This document shows, piece by piece, positions 7,697 to 16,279 of a stretch of DNA of 29,029 bases. Source of the stretch: Lachnospiraceae bacterium UBA3401 (GTDB lineage: Bacteria; Bacillota; Clostridia; Lachnospirales; Lachnospiraceae); NCBI GenBank assembly GCA_002358575.1, contig DEPD01000022.1, positions 1 through 29,029 of the forward strand, written 5' to 3'. Numbering within the stretch: the first letter of the stretch is position 1; each line of letters opens with the position of its first letter. Both the position numbers and the translations under genes were made by a program. Under the pieces are notes generated by a model that was given only the letters and a program-made list of their open reading frames with translations, did not search any database and was not told the DNA's origin.

Positions 7697-8635
7697 ATGG
7701 GCAAAACAAAAACCGTTACTGCAAACAAGAAAAATGCCGGTTTGCACAACTCGCTTGTCTATGTTGTCCAGCACTGGCAGCTCTATGTATTCTTCCTGCT
7801 CCCAGCGTTGGCGCTGACGATTATCTTCCGCTATATTCCCATGGGTGGAATCCTAATCGCCTTTGAGAAGTATAATCCAATCCGCGGCATACTGGGAAGC
7901 GAGTGGGTGGGGTTCAAGCATTTCCAACGCTTTCTGTCATCGCCTGATTTTCTGAGCTATCTGGGAAATACGATTAAGTTAAGTGTTTTCGGTATGCTTT
8001 GGGGATTTCCGGTTCCAATCCTTCTGGCATTTTTGCTGAACAGAATTGAGCGCAAGGGCGTAAAAAAGAAAATTCAGTTGGTGCTTTATATGCCAAACTT
8101 TATCTCTGTTATTGTACTTTGCGGTATTGTTAGAATTTTCTTATCTGTCACAGGTCCGGTCAATCTGCTGCTTGGCACACAGATTAATTTTATGACTATG
8201 CCACAGGCATGGCGTACTATCTATATTGCCAGCGGTATCTGGCAGGGCGCAGGCTGGGGTTCTATTATTTATACAGCGGCACTGTCAAATGCAAGTACAG
8301 AACTAAAAGAAGCGGCAGTGATTGATGGAGCAAATATTTTCCAGCAGATTAAGGCGGTGGAGTGGCCTGCGATTAAAAGTACGGTAGTTATCCAGTTTAT
8401 TATGCAGGCAGGAAATATTATGAGTGTCGGATTTGAGAAGGCTTATGCACTGCAGACTGATTTAAACCTTACATCGTCAGAAATCATTGCAACCTACGTA
8501 TATAAGAAAGGTCTTATTAACGGTGATTACAGCTTTTCAACCGCAGTGGGATTATTCAACACGGTCATCAATGTAATATTGTTGGTTGCTGTGAACAAGA
8601 TTGTTGCAAAAATGAATGATGGCCAGGGAATATAA
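7697..8635 (+). CDS. Sugar ABC transporter permease, LplB type
   Basis: Inner-membrane subunit of an LplABC-like carbohydrate importer (CUT1 class). It has 312 residues and six predicted membrane helices, beginning with QLYVFFLLPALALTIIF. The cytoplasmic EAA loop, which contacts the ATPase, is at about residues 202-221 (ELKEAAVIDGAN). The start has AAAGGAG upstream. It is the first gene of a six-gene operon, and the second permease follows after 12 bases. No ATPase gene is present; CUT1 systems of this class commonly share an MsmK/UgpC-like ATPase encoded elsewhere. The paralogue at 23558 has the same layout (GSEWVG, IYIASGIWQ, NVGFEK), so both import related substrates, probably fructooligosaccharides. 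Confidence 0.93.
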   Translation: MGKTKTVTANKKNAGLHNSLVYVVQHWQLYVFFLLPALALTIIFRYIPMGGILIAFEKYNPIRGILGSEWVGFKHFQRFLSSPDFLSYLGNTIKLSVFGMLWGFPVPILLAFLLNRIERKGVKKKIQLVLYMPNFISVIVLCGIVRIFLSVTGPVNLLLGTQINFMTMPQAWRTIYIASGIWQGAGWGSIIYTAALSNASTELKEAAVIDGANIFQQIKAVEWPAIKSTVVIQFIMQAGNIMSVGFEKAYALQTDLNLTSSEIIATYVYKKGLINGDYSFSTAVGLFNTVINVILLVAVNKIVAKMNDGQGI

Positions 8636-8647
8636 AGGAGGAGCAGC

Positions 8648-9547
8648 ATGAAAAAGAAGAGTAGATTTGCTAGATATTCTTTGCAGGACAAGGCATTATT
8701 GACAATAGGCTACATATTGCTTGGATTGTTTGTCATTGCGATTATTGTTCCCATGATTTACATTATTGTGGCATCATTTATTGACCCTGTTACTTTACAG
8801 AACAAGGGAATTACCTTTGATTTTAGTAAATGGACGCTGACTGCATATGAGCGTGTTATGACCAATAAGCAGATATGGGTTGGTTTTAAAAATGCAGTTA
8901 TTTATTCTGTGGTATTTACTTTTGTTTCGGTTCTAGTTACGATGTTGGCAGCTTATCCTATGTCAAGATCAGATTTCAGAGGAAGAAAGCTCTTTAATAT
9001 TATTTTTGTAATTACCATGTTCTTTGGAGGCGGTTTGATACCAACTTACTTGTTAATCAGTAATATGGGTTTGAAAAACAGCATGTGGGCGATTATCCTT
9101 CCAGGAGCCTTCAGTGTTTGGAACATGATTATCGCAAGAACATATTATCAGGGTATTCCGGGTGAACTTAGAGAAGCCGCTGACGTGGACGGTGCAAATG
9201 AGCTTACGTTTTTTTTCAAGATTCTGCTGCCAGTATGTATGCCCATCATTGCGACGCTGTCTCTGTGGCAGTTTGTTGGCATGTGGAACAGTTACTTTGA
9301 TGCAATGATTTATTTGGATGAAACTTCAAAACAACCCTTGCAGCTTGTACTTCGCGCAATCTTGATTCAGAGTAAGCCTGATGAGGGAATGATTTCAGAT
9401 ATGCAGAGTACTGCAGAGCGTGCACAGCTCAGTGAGTTGCTCAAATATGCAACCATTATTATTTCAAGTCTTCCGCTGCTTGTCATGTATCCTTTCTTCC
9501 AGAAGTATTTTGACAGCGGAGTTATGGCAGGTTCTGTAAAGGGTTAA
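8648..9547 (+). CDS. Sugar ABC transporter permease, LplC type
   Basis: Second permease of the fructan importer, 299 residues with six predicted helices. Typical LplC/YtcP landmarks are FVITMFFGGGLIPTYLL, the EAA loop at about residues 172-191 (GELREAADVDGAN) and the ending YPFFQKYFDSGVMAGSVKG, which is characteristic of this subfamily. AAGGAGG precedes the ATG, and the gap to the upstream permease is 12 bases, so they are co-expressed. The binding-protein gene follows after 48 bases. The locus 2 counterpart ends almost identically (YPFVQKYFEKGFMAGAVKG). Confidence 0.93.
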   Translation: MKKKSRFARYSLQDKALLTIGYILLGLFVIAIIVPMIYIIVASFIDPVTLQNKGITFDFSKWTLTAYERVMTNKQIWVGFKNAVIYSVVFTFVSVLVTMLAAYPMSRSDFRGRKLFNIIFVITMFFGGGLIPTYLLISNMGLKNSMWAIILPGAFSVWNMIIARTYYQGIPGELREAADVDGANELTFFFKILLPVCMPIIATLSLWQFVGMWNSYFDAMIYLDETSKQPLQLVLRAILIQSKPDEGMISDMQSTAERAQLSELLKYATIIISSLPLLVMYPFFQKYFDSGVMAGSVKG

Positions 9548-9595
9548 TTAGGAACTGGGAATGTAAAAGTAAATAAAGAGAAAAGGAGAGTAATT

Positions 9596-11269
9596 ATGAA
9601 GAATAAGTTGGCAAAAAGAGTAATGGTTCTTGCGCTGGCAGCAAGTATGTTCGCTTCCTTGACAGCATGTGGTGGGAACAAGTCAAATAATACATTGAAT
9701 ACTGGGGAAATGCAGGAAGTGGATGTAGCAGATCTTCAATTCCCATTGGCTGAGAAAACGACCCTGACTGGAATGACACAGTATCCGGCAAATACAGAAT
9801 CCGATCCGAATAAGCGTACTATTTTCAAACGTCTGCAGGAAAAGACCAATGTAGAGATTGAATGGAAAGCAATTCAGGGTGATCAGTGGGGTGAAAAGAT
9901 TACACTGGCAATGGCGGATACAAGTACATTGACAGATTTTATTTTTTCCGCAGGATTTGGCGACAATGATTTGCTGCGGTACGCTGACCAGGGAGTCATT
10001 ATTCCACTAGAAGAGTATATTGATGCTTATATGCCAAATTTGAAAAGCATATTTGACAAGTTCCCTGAATACAGGAAAATGAGTACGGATACCAATGGTC
10101 ATATATGGGCGCTTCCATGGATTGAGCAGCTTGGTTCTGAGAAGACAGCAATCCAGAGTGTGGGTGATATGAGTTTTATCAATAAAAAGTGGCTTGATTT
10201 TCTTGGGCTGAAGATTCCGACAACTGTTGACGAGTTTGAGCAGGTATTGATCGCTTTCCGGGATCATGCTTCAGAGCTGCAGAAGGAATTTAATATTGAT
10301 GGAAGCATTATTCCAATGTCCTGTATTGTAAATGATGGAAATCAGGACCCGGCTATTTTGATTAATGGATTTGGCGAAGGATATGGCGATAATGATCAAG
10401 GCAGACATATTGCTGTTACGGATGATAAGAAAGTGATTTGCACCGCAACACAACAGGGATTTAAAGATGGAATTACTTGGCTGCACTCTCTGTATGAGCA
10501 GGGGTTAATTGATCCAGAGGCATTTACACAGGAATGGTCTACTTATGTTTCAAAAGGGAAATCGGGACGTTACGGCGTATGTTTTAGCTGGGACGCCGCC
10601 AATATTATAGATGATTTTGCAGGTTGGGTGCCGCTTCCCGCACTGACAGCAGATGTCAGAAACATTACGCCTGAGAATGGTTCCTTTACCAGCGGCTATG
10701 ACCGCGGACGTTGTGTTGTGACTGCTGTTGCAAAGAACCCCGCGCTTGTATGTGCATGGCTTGATCAGATGTATGATCCGTTCCAGTCTCCGCAAAATAA
10801 TTGGGGAACATATGGCGAGGATGATGACTTCGATATCTTTGTACTTGGAAAGAATGCAAACGGGGAGGATATGCTGCAGCATGCACCGCTTGGAGATGCT
10901 TCTCCTGTAGAAGTAAGAGAAGCTGAAAGCGTAAACGGACCGCTGGCGATACTGGATGAATACTATGGTGTCTATGTTACCTGTCCAGATGATGCACAGT
11001 ATCGTCTGGACTGGATCAAGGATTATTACACGCCGGATATGAACACAAAGTATGTTTATCCAAATGTATTTATGAGTCAGGAGGATACAGAGGAGCTTTC
11101 CAACCTACAGACTGATATTACAAAGACAATCAATGCAAAGAGGTCTGATTGGATTATGAATGGATTCACAGACGCGGACTGGGACGAGTATATTAAGAGT
11201 CTTGACGCTTATGGACTAAGTGATATGCTTGCGATCTTCCAGAAGTATCTTGACGCGTATTACGAATAA
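9596..11269 (+). CDS. Extracellular solute-binding lipoprotein, LplA type
   Basis: Substrate-capturing subunit of the ABC importer, anchored to the outer face of the membrane. The N-terminus is a lipoprotein signal: KRVMVLALAASMFASLTAC, with the lipid-bearing Cys at residue 25 followed by GG. The mature 530 residues fit the large LplA/family 1 binding proteins, with early TNVEIEWKAI and Trp/Asp-rich motifs expected in a sugar cleft. AAAAGGAG precedes the start. It is about as long as the locus 2 binding protein, but the two diverge much more than the GH32 pairs do, which suggests different substrate chain length or linkage (inference). A hairpin follows the stop. Confidence 0.92.
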   Translation: MKNKLAKRVMVLALAASMFASLTACGGNKSNNTLNTGEMQEVDVADLQFPLAEKTTLTGMTQYPANTESDPNKRTIFKRLQEKTNVEIEWKAIQGDQWGEKITLAMADTSTLTDFIFSAGFGDNDLLRYADQGVIIPLEEYIDAYMPNLKSIFDKFPEYRKMSTDTNGHIWALPWIEQLGSEKTAIQSVGDMSFINKKWLDFLGLKIPTTVDEFEQVLIAFRDHASELQKEFNIDGSIIPMSCIVNDGNQDPAILINGFGEGYGDNDQGRHIAVTDDKKVICTATQQGFKDGITWLHSLYEQGLIDPEAFTQEWSTYVSKGKSGRYGVCFSWDAANIIDDFAGWVPLPALTADVRNITPENGSFTSGYDRGRCVVTAVAKNPALVCAWLDQMYDPFQSPQNNWGTYGEDDDFDIFVLGKNANGEDMLQHAPLGDASPVEVREAESVNGPLAILDEYYGVYVTCPDDAQYRLDWIKDYYTPDMNTKYVYPNVFMSQEDTEELSNLQTDITKTINAKRSDWIMNGFTDADWDEYIKSLDAYGLSDMLAIFQKYLDAYYE

Positions 11270-11290
11270 AATTAAATAGTATTTATAAGT

Positions 11291-11326
11291 CTGAGAAGAG
11301 TTGGCTGTACTGCCGGCTCTTTTCAG
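11291..11326 (+). other. Intercistronic hairpin between binding protein and GH32 gene
   Basis: A 15-bp stem (11291-11305 with 11312-11326, three G-U pairs) with a 6-base loop and no T-run behind it. Inside an operon, after a binding-protein gene, such stems usually act as a weak terminator or as protection of the upstream mRNA, raising binding-protein output. Locus 2 has no counterpart at this place. Confidence 0.65.
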
Positions 11327-11385
11327 TAAAAATAATTTAGTAAAAGCAATATAAGTTGTAAGGAAAGGGTAAAAGGTGATTGGTT

Positions 11386-12885
11386 ATGAACAGCCAGACA
11401 CTGCGCGAGGCGCGCAAATATGAAGAAGCTTCAGAAAAAATGATATCGGCGGACCACAGACCGGCATTCCACCTATCTGTTCGTACAGGGTGGTTAAACG
11501 ATCCGAATGGATTCTCTTATTATAATGGAAAGTACCATATGTTTTATCAATATAACCCCTACGATTCACATTGGGATTCCATGCACTGGGGTCACGCTGT
11601 GAGTGAGGACCTGCTGCACTGGGAATATTTGCCCGCAGCGCTTGCGCCAGACGAGTCGTATGACAGGGACGGATGCTTTTCGGGAAGCGCAGTGACACTG
11701 CCAGATGGCAGGCAGCTACTGATGTACACCGGTGTCGTGCGAGAGCGGCATAACAACGGCGCCATTGTTGACAGCCAGAATCAGTGCATTGCAGTGGGCG
11801 ATGGTGTGGATTACGAGAAGTGCGAGAATAATCCAGTAATAAATGCGCAGGATTTGCCAGATGGATTCAGCAGACATGATTTTCGAGATCCGAAAATGTG
11901 GCAAAAAGAGGATGGAACTTATTGCTGTGTAATTGGAGGCAGAACGGAAGAGGGAGGAGGACAGATTTTGCTGTTTTCCAGTTCTGACGGATTCTCGTGG
12001 AAGTACGAGAAAGTGCTTGCGGCAAACAATAACCGTTTTGGTCTGATGTGGGAATGTCCAGATTTCTTTATTTTGGATGGCAGAGCGGTTTTGCTCACCA
12101 GCCCGCAGGATATGCTTCCAGTTGGATTTGAATACCACAATGGAAACGGAACCCTGTGTCTGATCGGTGATTTTGACGAGGCGACAAGTACCTTTACGGA
12201 ACAGCATAACCAATCGATTGATTATGGTATTGACTTCTATGCGCCGCAGACAGTGCTGACACCGGACGGACGACGCGTTATGATCGGGTGGATGCAGAAC
12301 TGGGATACCTGCAGCATCAAGGCTCAAAATACATTGTGGTTTGGACAGATGAGCATTCCAAGGGAACTGCATGTTAAAAATGGCAGGCTGTACCAAACAC
12401 CAATACGGGAACTGGATCAGCTACGGCGCAATCGGGTGGAATACCATGATGTGCTGTTAGGAAACAAAATCAGTGACAGAATTGTGCTGGAGGAAATTAG
12501 CGGGCGGAAAGCTGATATGGAGTTGACCATTAGACCAGAGGAAGGACAGGATATTTACCATGAGTTTGTCCTGAATTTTGCGGAGGATGATAAATGCCAC
12601 ACGTCGCTGAGCTTTCATACTAGAAATTCGATATTGAAGATCGACAGAAAGTTCTCTGGTTCGAGGAGGGCAATTATACACCAGCGTAGGAGTCTTGTCA
12701 ACAGTGAGAATGGCGTGTTGAAGCTGCGGGTAATCTTAGACCGTTTCAGTGTAGAAATTTTTGTCAATGATGGGGAACAGGCAATGACAGCAACAATCTA
12801 TACAGAACAGAAGGCGGATGGTATTTCTTTTATGGCAGACGGCGCTGTGCGGATGGACATTACCAAATATGAGCTGGCTGATTAA
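11386..12885 (+). CDS. Cytoplasmic GH32 beta-fructosidase (locus 1)
   Basis: Glycoside hydrolase family 32 enzyme that releases fructose from sucrose or fructooligosaccharides. The three catalytic segments are intact: WLNDPNG with nucleophile Asp39, FRDP with transition-state Asp168, and WECPDF with acid/base Glu223. A five-bladed propeller is followed by a C-terminal beta-sandwich (ILDRFSVEIFVNDGEQ is typical). There is no signal peptide, so it acts on imported substrate. I prefer the ATG at 11386, nine bases after AAAAGG, over the in-frame TTG at 11380. It could be labelled sucrose-6-phosphate hydrolase by similarity, but no PTS gene is present, so unphosphorylated oligofructose or sucrose is the likelier substrate. 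The paralogue at 27232 shares the same motif positions. Confidence 0.93.
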   Translation: MNSQTLREARKYEEASEKMISADHRPAFHLSVRTGWLNDPNGFSYYNGKYHMFYQYNPYDSHWDSMHWGHAVSEDLLHWEYLPAALAPDESYDRDGCFSGSAVTLPDGRQLLMYTGVVRERHNNGAIVDSQNQCIAVGDGVDYEKCENNPVINAQDLPDGFSRHDFRDPKMWQKEDGTYCCVIGGRTEEGGGQILLFSSSDGFSWKYEKVLAANNNRFGLMWECPDFFILDGRAVLLTSPQDMLPVGFEYHNGNGTLCLIGDFDEATSTFTEQHNQSIDYGIDFYAPQTVLTPDGRRVMIGWMQNWDTCSIKAQNTLWFGQMSIPRELHVKNGRLYQTPIRELDQLRRNRVEYHDVLLGNKISDRIVLEEISGRKADMELTIRPEEGQDIYHEFVLNFAEDDKCHTSLSFHTRNSILKIDRKFSGSRRAIIHQRRSLVNSENGVLKLRVILDRFSVEIFVNDGEQAMTATIYTEQKADGISFMADGAVRMDITKYELAD

Positions 12886-12993
12886 TGATGTGGAAATATG
12901 TCGCTTTGCGGCTGTGGTTGGCGCGTATAAATTATGAAGTGCACGGCAAGGGTATAGAAAGTGGCTGGGATACAGTAAACGGAGGATGTAGGA

Positions 12994-13992
12994 ATGAACA
13001 ATAAAAATAGGGAAAAATTGGAAAAACAGTTTGATGTAGTGGCACTTGGGGAGTTGCTGATTGACTTTACGGAAAATGGTTCAAGTGAACAGGGAAATCC
13101 TCTGTTTGAGGCAAATCCCGGCGGCGCGCCCTGCAATGTGCTGGCGATGCTTTCAAAGCTAGGATGCAAAACAGCCTTTATTGGAAAGGTTGGAAAGGAT
13201 TTTTTTGGGGAGCAGTTAAAAAACGCAATCACGGAGACGGGCATCAATGCCAGAGGGCTGCGTATGGACTGGGATGTGCATACAACACTTGCTATGGTAC
13301 ATACATATCCTGACGGCGACCGTGACTTTTCTTTTTACCGCAGTCCCGGTGCGGACATGATGCTGCGGGAGGACGAACTTGATGAGAAGGCGTTGGAAAA
13401 TACAAGGATATTTCACTTTGGCACACTTTCAATGACAGATCCAGAAGTCAGAGCGGCAACCAAAAAGGCTGTCGGGATAGCAAAGGAAAGCGGTGCAGTA
13501 ATTTCCTTTGACCCCAATCTTCGTCCGCCGCTATGGAAGTCGCTGGATGACGCAAAGACACAGACTGCCTATGGTCTTTCCCAGTGTGATATTCTCAAGA
13601 TATCTGATAACGAGATCCAATGGTTTACCGGGGAGATTGAGTTTGATGCTGGTATCTGTAAATTAAAAGAGCAGTATCATATTCCGTTAATCCTCCTTTC
13701 CATGGGAAAGGAGGGCAGTCGTGCGTACTATAAAAATCTGTGTGTTGAGGTCAAATCGTTCCTACAGGAAAGTACGATTGAGACGACAGGGGCGGGAGAT
13801 ACTTTTGGTGCTTGCTGTCTGTATCATGTATTACAGTGCGGATTACAAAATTTGGATGAACAAAAGCTGACACAGATGTTGACATTTGCGAATGCAGCAG
13901 CATCCATTGTCACGACAAGAAAAGGCGCATTGCGCGTGATGCCGTCGAGAGAGGAAGTGGAGGCTTTGATAAATCCATGGAAAGGAAATTAA
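12994..13992 (+). CDS. Fructokinase, PfkB/ribokinase family
   Basis: ATP-dependent sugar kinase that would convert the fructose released by GH32 to fructose-6-phosphate for glycolysis. The 332-residue product shows the N-terminal VALGELLIDF, the NPGGAPCNV sugar-binding segment (PfkB signature 1 region), SFDPNLRPPLW, and the C-terminal signature TTGAGDTFGA with catalytic base Asp269. GGAGGATGTAGGA precedes the ATG. It lies 108 bases after the GH32 stop and overlaps the next gene by 16 bases. Fructose specificity is inferred from the NLRPPLW pattern and from context. Locus 2 has no kinase within the window, so this one may serve both loci. Confidence 0.93.
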   Translation: MNNKNREKLEKQFDVVALGELLIDFTENGSSEQGNPLFEANPGGAPCNVLAMLSKLGCKTAFIGKVGKDFFGEQLKNAITETGINARGLRMDWDVHTTLAMVHTYPDGDRDFSFYRSPGADMMLREDELDEKALENTRIFHFGTLSMTDPEVRAATKKAVGIAKESGAVISFDPNLRPPLWKSLDDAKTQTAYGLSQCDILKISDNEIQWFTGEIEFDAGICKLKEQYHIPLILLSMGKEGSRAYYKNLCVEVKSFLQESTIETTGAGDTFGACCLYHVLQCGLQNLDEQKLTQMLTFANAAASIVTTRKGALRVMPSREEVEALINPWKGN

Positions 13993-15470
13993 AAAAGTTA
14001 TATGGTATTTTGTGCCTGTCTATGAGCTTTCTGATTTGTAGCTGCGGACAGTCCAGCGCGAAGGACAAAGATTTTTCCGAACTGACAACACCAGGGAGTC
14101 AGGAGGAGGCGTATGAGTACCGCACGTTTTTCCTGCCTGCCAAGGATGGGCCGATTCAGCCGTATGTCGGAGATACAATGCCGTATTACGAGGACGGGGT
14201 GTATTATATTTACTATCTGAAAGAAGGCGGCGACTCCTATAACCATTCCATATATCTTACGACTACAAAGGATTTTGTGACCTACACGGAACAGGACAAG
14301 GTCGTGCTCGAAGCTTCCGACACCGGGCAGGATGCCTGGATTGGTACGGGGTCTGTCGTGAAGGCAGGAGGAAAGTATTATTTCTTTTATACTGGTCATG
14401 CAGACTCGGCAGACGTGGAATACAAAGAAAAGATAATGGTTGCTGAGGGCGATGATCTGACAGCGTTTCACAAGATTTCGGGATGGGAGCTCACGCCGCC
14501 TGACGAGCTGGGGCAAAAAAACGATTTCAGGGACCCGCAGGCCTATTATGATCCGGATACAGACACGATATCCCTGACAATAACAGCGTCGAAGGACAAT
14601 GTGGCAAGGATTTTGAAGTATACGGTCAGCGCGGACCTGCAGGAAACACAGTATGACGGCATTATTTTCACCAACACTGTAGGGGATTTCTGGAATCTGG
14701 AATGCAGCGATACATTCAAGATGGGTGATAAATGGTATCTGACGTACTCGGCGCAGGATGATACGCTCTGGTACGCTTCCGCCGATGAACAGTTTGGACC
14801 TTATTCCGAGGCAAAGCGCCTGGATGGAAAGCTGTTTTACGCGGCAAAGCATGTGGAGGATGGCGAAAACGCGTATATGGCAGGCTGGGCAAGAAGGTCA
14901 GAATCCCCTACCTCCACACGGAGTGTTTCGGCATGGGCGGGGAATCTGGTCGTACAAAAGATCATCCAGAAAGAAAACGGGGACCTGGCGCTGGCTCCGA
15001 CAGACACGGTTATGCAGCAGTTTCAGAACAAACGCAAGCTGCTGTTTGGCGACACGCAGATGTCTGTCGAGGCGGGGGATGCGTATCAGTACGCCGATGT
15101 GTGCACCTGTTACGAAAGGTTTCTACTCAAAGGAAACTTTACATATTCGGGAAGCGGCTCCTTTGGGCTCTGCTTTGACTACAATGGCGAGGCTGACAAA
15201 TACAAACTGATCTCAATCTGTCCGGATGATAACATTCTTCAGCTCTCATTTAATGAAGGAACCACGCCGATTGCGGAGACGGAAGTTCATCTTGAGTCTG
15301 GAAAAGAGTACTCTTTTTCGTATATACAGGAAGGATGTGTGGGGGTGTTTTATATTGACGATATGGCGGCACTGACAGTCAGGCTGTACGGTGTGAGCGG
15401 AAAGCCGATTAAGCTGTTTGCTGAGAACAATTCTGTGACATTTTCAGCGTTGGAGCAGTATTCTAACTGA
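13977..15470 (+). CDS. GH32-like surface lipoprotein
   Basis: Predicted membrane-anchored glycoside hydrolase of the GH32 superfamily, which would cut fructans outside the cell before uptake. The N-terminus is a lipoprotein signal (LYGILCLSMSFLICSCG, probable lipid-bearing Cys23). The propeller has divergent but recognisable catalytic segments: YVGDTMPYYEDG instead of WMNDPNG (likely nucleophile Asp66), NDFRDP (Asp186) and NLECSD (Glu242). A C-terminal beta-sandwich follows. Its start lies inside the fructokinase gene (16-base overlap), with GGAGG 13 bases upstream, so coupling is likely. The gene looks more GC-rich in its codons than its neighbours, which hints at separate acquisition. Whether it is an exo-fructanase, an endo-levanase or an invertase cannot be read from sequence. 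Confidence 0.85.
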   Translation: MERKLKKLYGILCLSMSFLICSCGQSSAKDKDFSELTTPGSQEEAYEYRTFFLPAKDGPIQPYVGDTMPYYEDGVYYIYYLKEGGDSYNHSIYLTTTKDFVTYTEQDKVVLEASDTGQDAWIGTGSVVKAGGKYYFFYTGHADSADVEYKEKIMVAEGDDLTAFHKISGWELTPPDELGQKNDFRDPQAYYDPDTDTISLTITASKDNVARILKYTVSADLQETQYDGIIFTNTVGDFWNLECSDTFKMGDKWYLTYSAQDDTLWYASADEQFGPYSEAKRLDGKLFYAAKHVEDGENAYMAGWARRSESPTSTRSVSAWAGNLVVQKIIQKENGDLALAPTDTVMQQFQNKRKLLFGDTQMSVEAGDAYQYADVCTCYERFLLKGNFTYSGSGSFGLCFDYNGEADKYKLISICPDDNILQLSFNEGTTPIAETEVHLESGKEYSFSYIQEGCVGVFYIDDMAALTVRLYGVSGKPIKLFAENNSVTFSALEQYSN

Positions 15471-15488
15471 TGAAAAGAATTGAAATAG

Positions 15489-15925
15489 TGTGGGACAAAT
15501 TTTAATTTTGTGGCGTTGGATTGTTGCTCAATTACAGTTGGGGACCATGTACTTTTTGGCACAAACTGCACCATGGCAACGCCTATGCACCCATTTTGCC
15601 CACAAGAGCGAAATCTGTATTTGGAGTATGCGAAACCGATTGTGATTGGTAATGACTGCTGGATTGCTTTGGATGTGACTATCTGTGGCGGGGTTATGAT
15701 TGGAGACGGCTGCGTTATCGGTGCCGGAAGCGTTGTCCCTAGTACACCGTTTTTTAATTCCTCATATACCAAGCACTCGCTATTTGCATCATTGCCGCGT
15801 TGTCGTCAGTCAACGATGCCACCGCATTGCCTCCTTCCTCCGCCTTGCACTGATACAAATATCAAGCACTTTGTATACGAGGATTAAAAAAACGGTGTAC
15901 TAGGGATATTCCAGGTCATGGCTAA
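15489..15925 (+). pseudogene. LacA/CatB-type O-acetyltransferase, truncated and split
   Basis: Hexapeptide-repeat acetyltransferase remnant of the maltose/galactoside O-acetyltransferase type. The readable part (15489-15735) covers NFVALDCCSITVGDHVLFG, the MHPF catalytic His region, PIVIGNDCWI and VTICGGVMIGDGCVIGAGSVV. The first 60 or so residues are missing, since a stop precedes the fragment directly. After GAGSVV the gene is interrupted by the inverted-repeat element at 15736-15906. Beyond it, DIPGHG can be read before a stop; DIP fits the expected continuation after GAGSVV. The enzyme is therefore dead. It lies just after the GH32-like gene and may once have been the last gene of the fructan operon. 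Confidence 0.8.
15736..15906. mobile_element. MITE-like element with 28-33 bp terminal inverted repeats
   Basis: The left end (TCCCTAGTACACCGTTTTTT, from 15736) is repeated in inverse orientation at the right end up to 15906. Homology continues inward to GTATAC and differs by one T in the T-run and a few bases. Total length is 171 bp, too short for a transposase, so this is a miniature inverted-repeat element. It sits inside the acetyltransferase pseudogene. No clear target duplication is visible. On the minus strand the interior holds an open frame of about 38 codons ending inside the left repeat (ASLTDDNAAMMQIASAWYM), which may be a relic of the parent element. Confidence 0.8.
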
Positions 15926-16119
15926 TTAGAGGTAATCAAAAGAGGAAAGGAAAAGCATAATCCAGACGGAACCGACGATGCTGTCAAGAAATATTTGTGG
16001 AATAGCAAGAAACCTGCTATAATGGACTGCGAAAACCCAAATCCGGGAGAAAGGCAGGAACAGGGATGCATATAAGCTATAAGCCCCTCTGGCATACGAT
16101 TGTGACATTTCAGATGTGA
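15926..16119 (+). pseudogene. Gene debris, including start of a small XRE-type regulator
   Basis: A start-less open frame of 49 codons runs from 15926 to 16075 (HNPDGTDDAVKKYLWNSKKP is readable, family not recognised). It overlaps an ATG at 16066 opening MHISYKPLWHTI, which resembles the N-terminus of the small MISYKPLWHTL-type Cro/C1 regulators. That frame stops at 16119, and a matching NMKKNVLIRQVIN continues nearby in another register. Nothing here looks functional. Confidence 0.4.
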
Positions 16120-16184
16120 TACAGTTGGAACATGAAGAAAAATGTACTGATTCGACAGGTAATAAACTGAATTTGTGACGCTCA

Positions 16185-16216
16185 ACTAAGCGTTTAGCAT
16201 TGAATCAACGCTTAGT
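16185..16216. promoter_or_regulatory. Perfect 10-bp inverted repeat ahead of the membrane XRE gene
   Basis: ACTAAGCGTT (16185-16194) and AACGCTTAGT (16207-16216) are exact inverse copies 12 bases apart, 64 bases before the start of the XRE gene. A dimeric regulator binding site, perhaps for autoregulation, is a reasonable guess; there is no T-run to suggest a terminator. Confidence 0.5.
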
Positions 16217-16279
16217 ATATTCTAAATGGATTCTCTTTTTGATATACTGTGGTTAAATATAGCAAAGGAGGTTCATTGT

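Noticed and set aside
11716..12396. Minus-strand open frame of 226 codons within the GH32 gene
   Set aside because: Antisense shadow; the plus strand carries intact GH32 motifs, and the paralogous gene does not keep this frame at similar length.
11386..12885. Annotation as sucrose-6-phosphate hydrolase (scrB)
   Set aside because: No sucrose PTS gene is present; the operon has an ABC importer and a fructokinase, so unphosphorylated substrate is likelier.
13998..14852. Long minus-strand open frame (284 codons) within the GH32-like gene
   Set aside because: It has no ribosome binding site or family resemblance and mirrors a plus-strand gene with clear catalytic motifs.
15922..16185. Minus-strand 87-codon frame
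   Set aside because: Hydrophobic shadow of plus-strand gene debris, no ribosome binding site.
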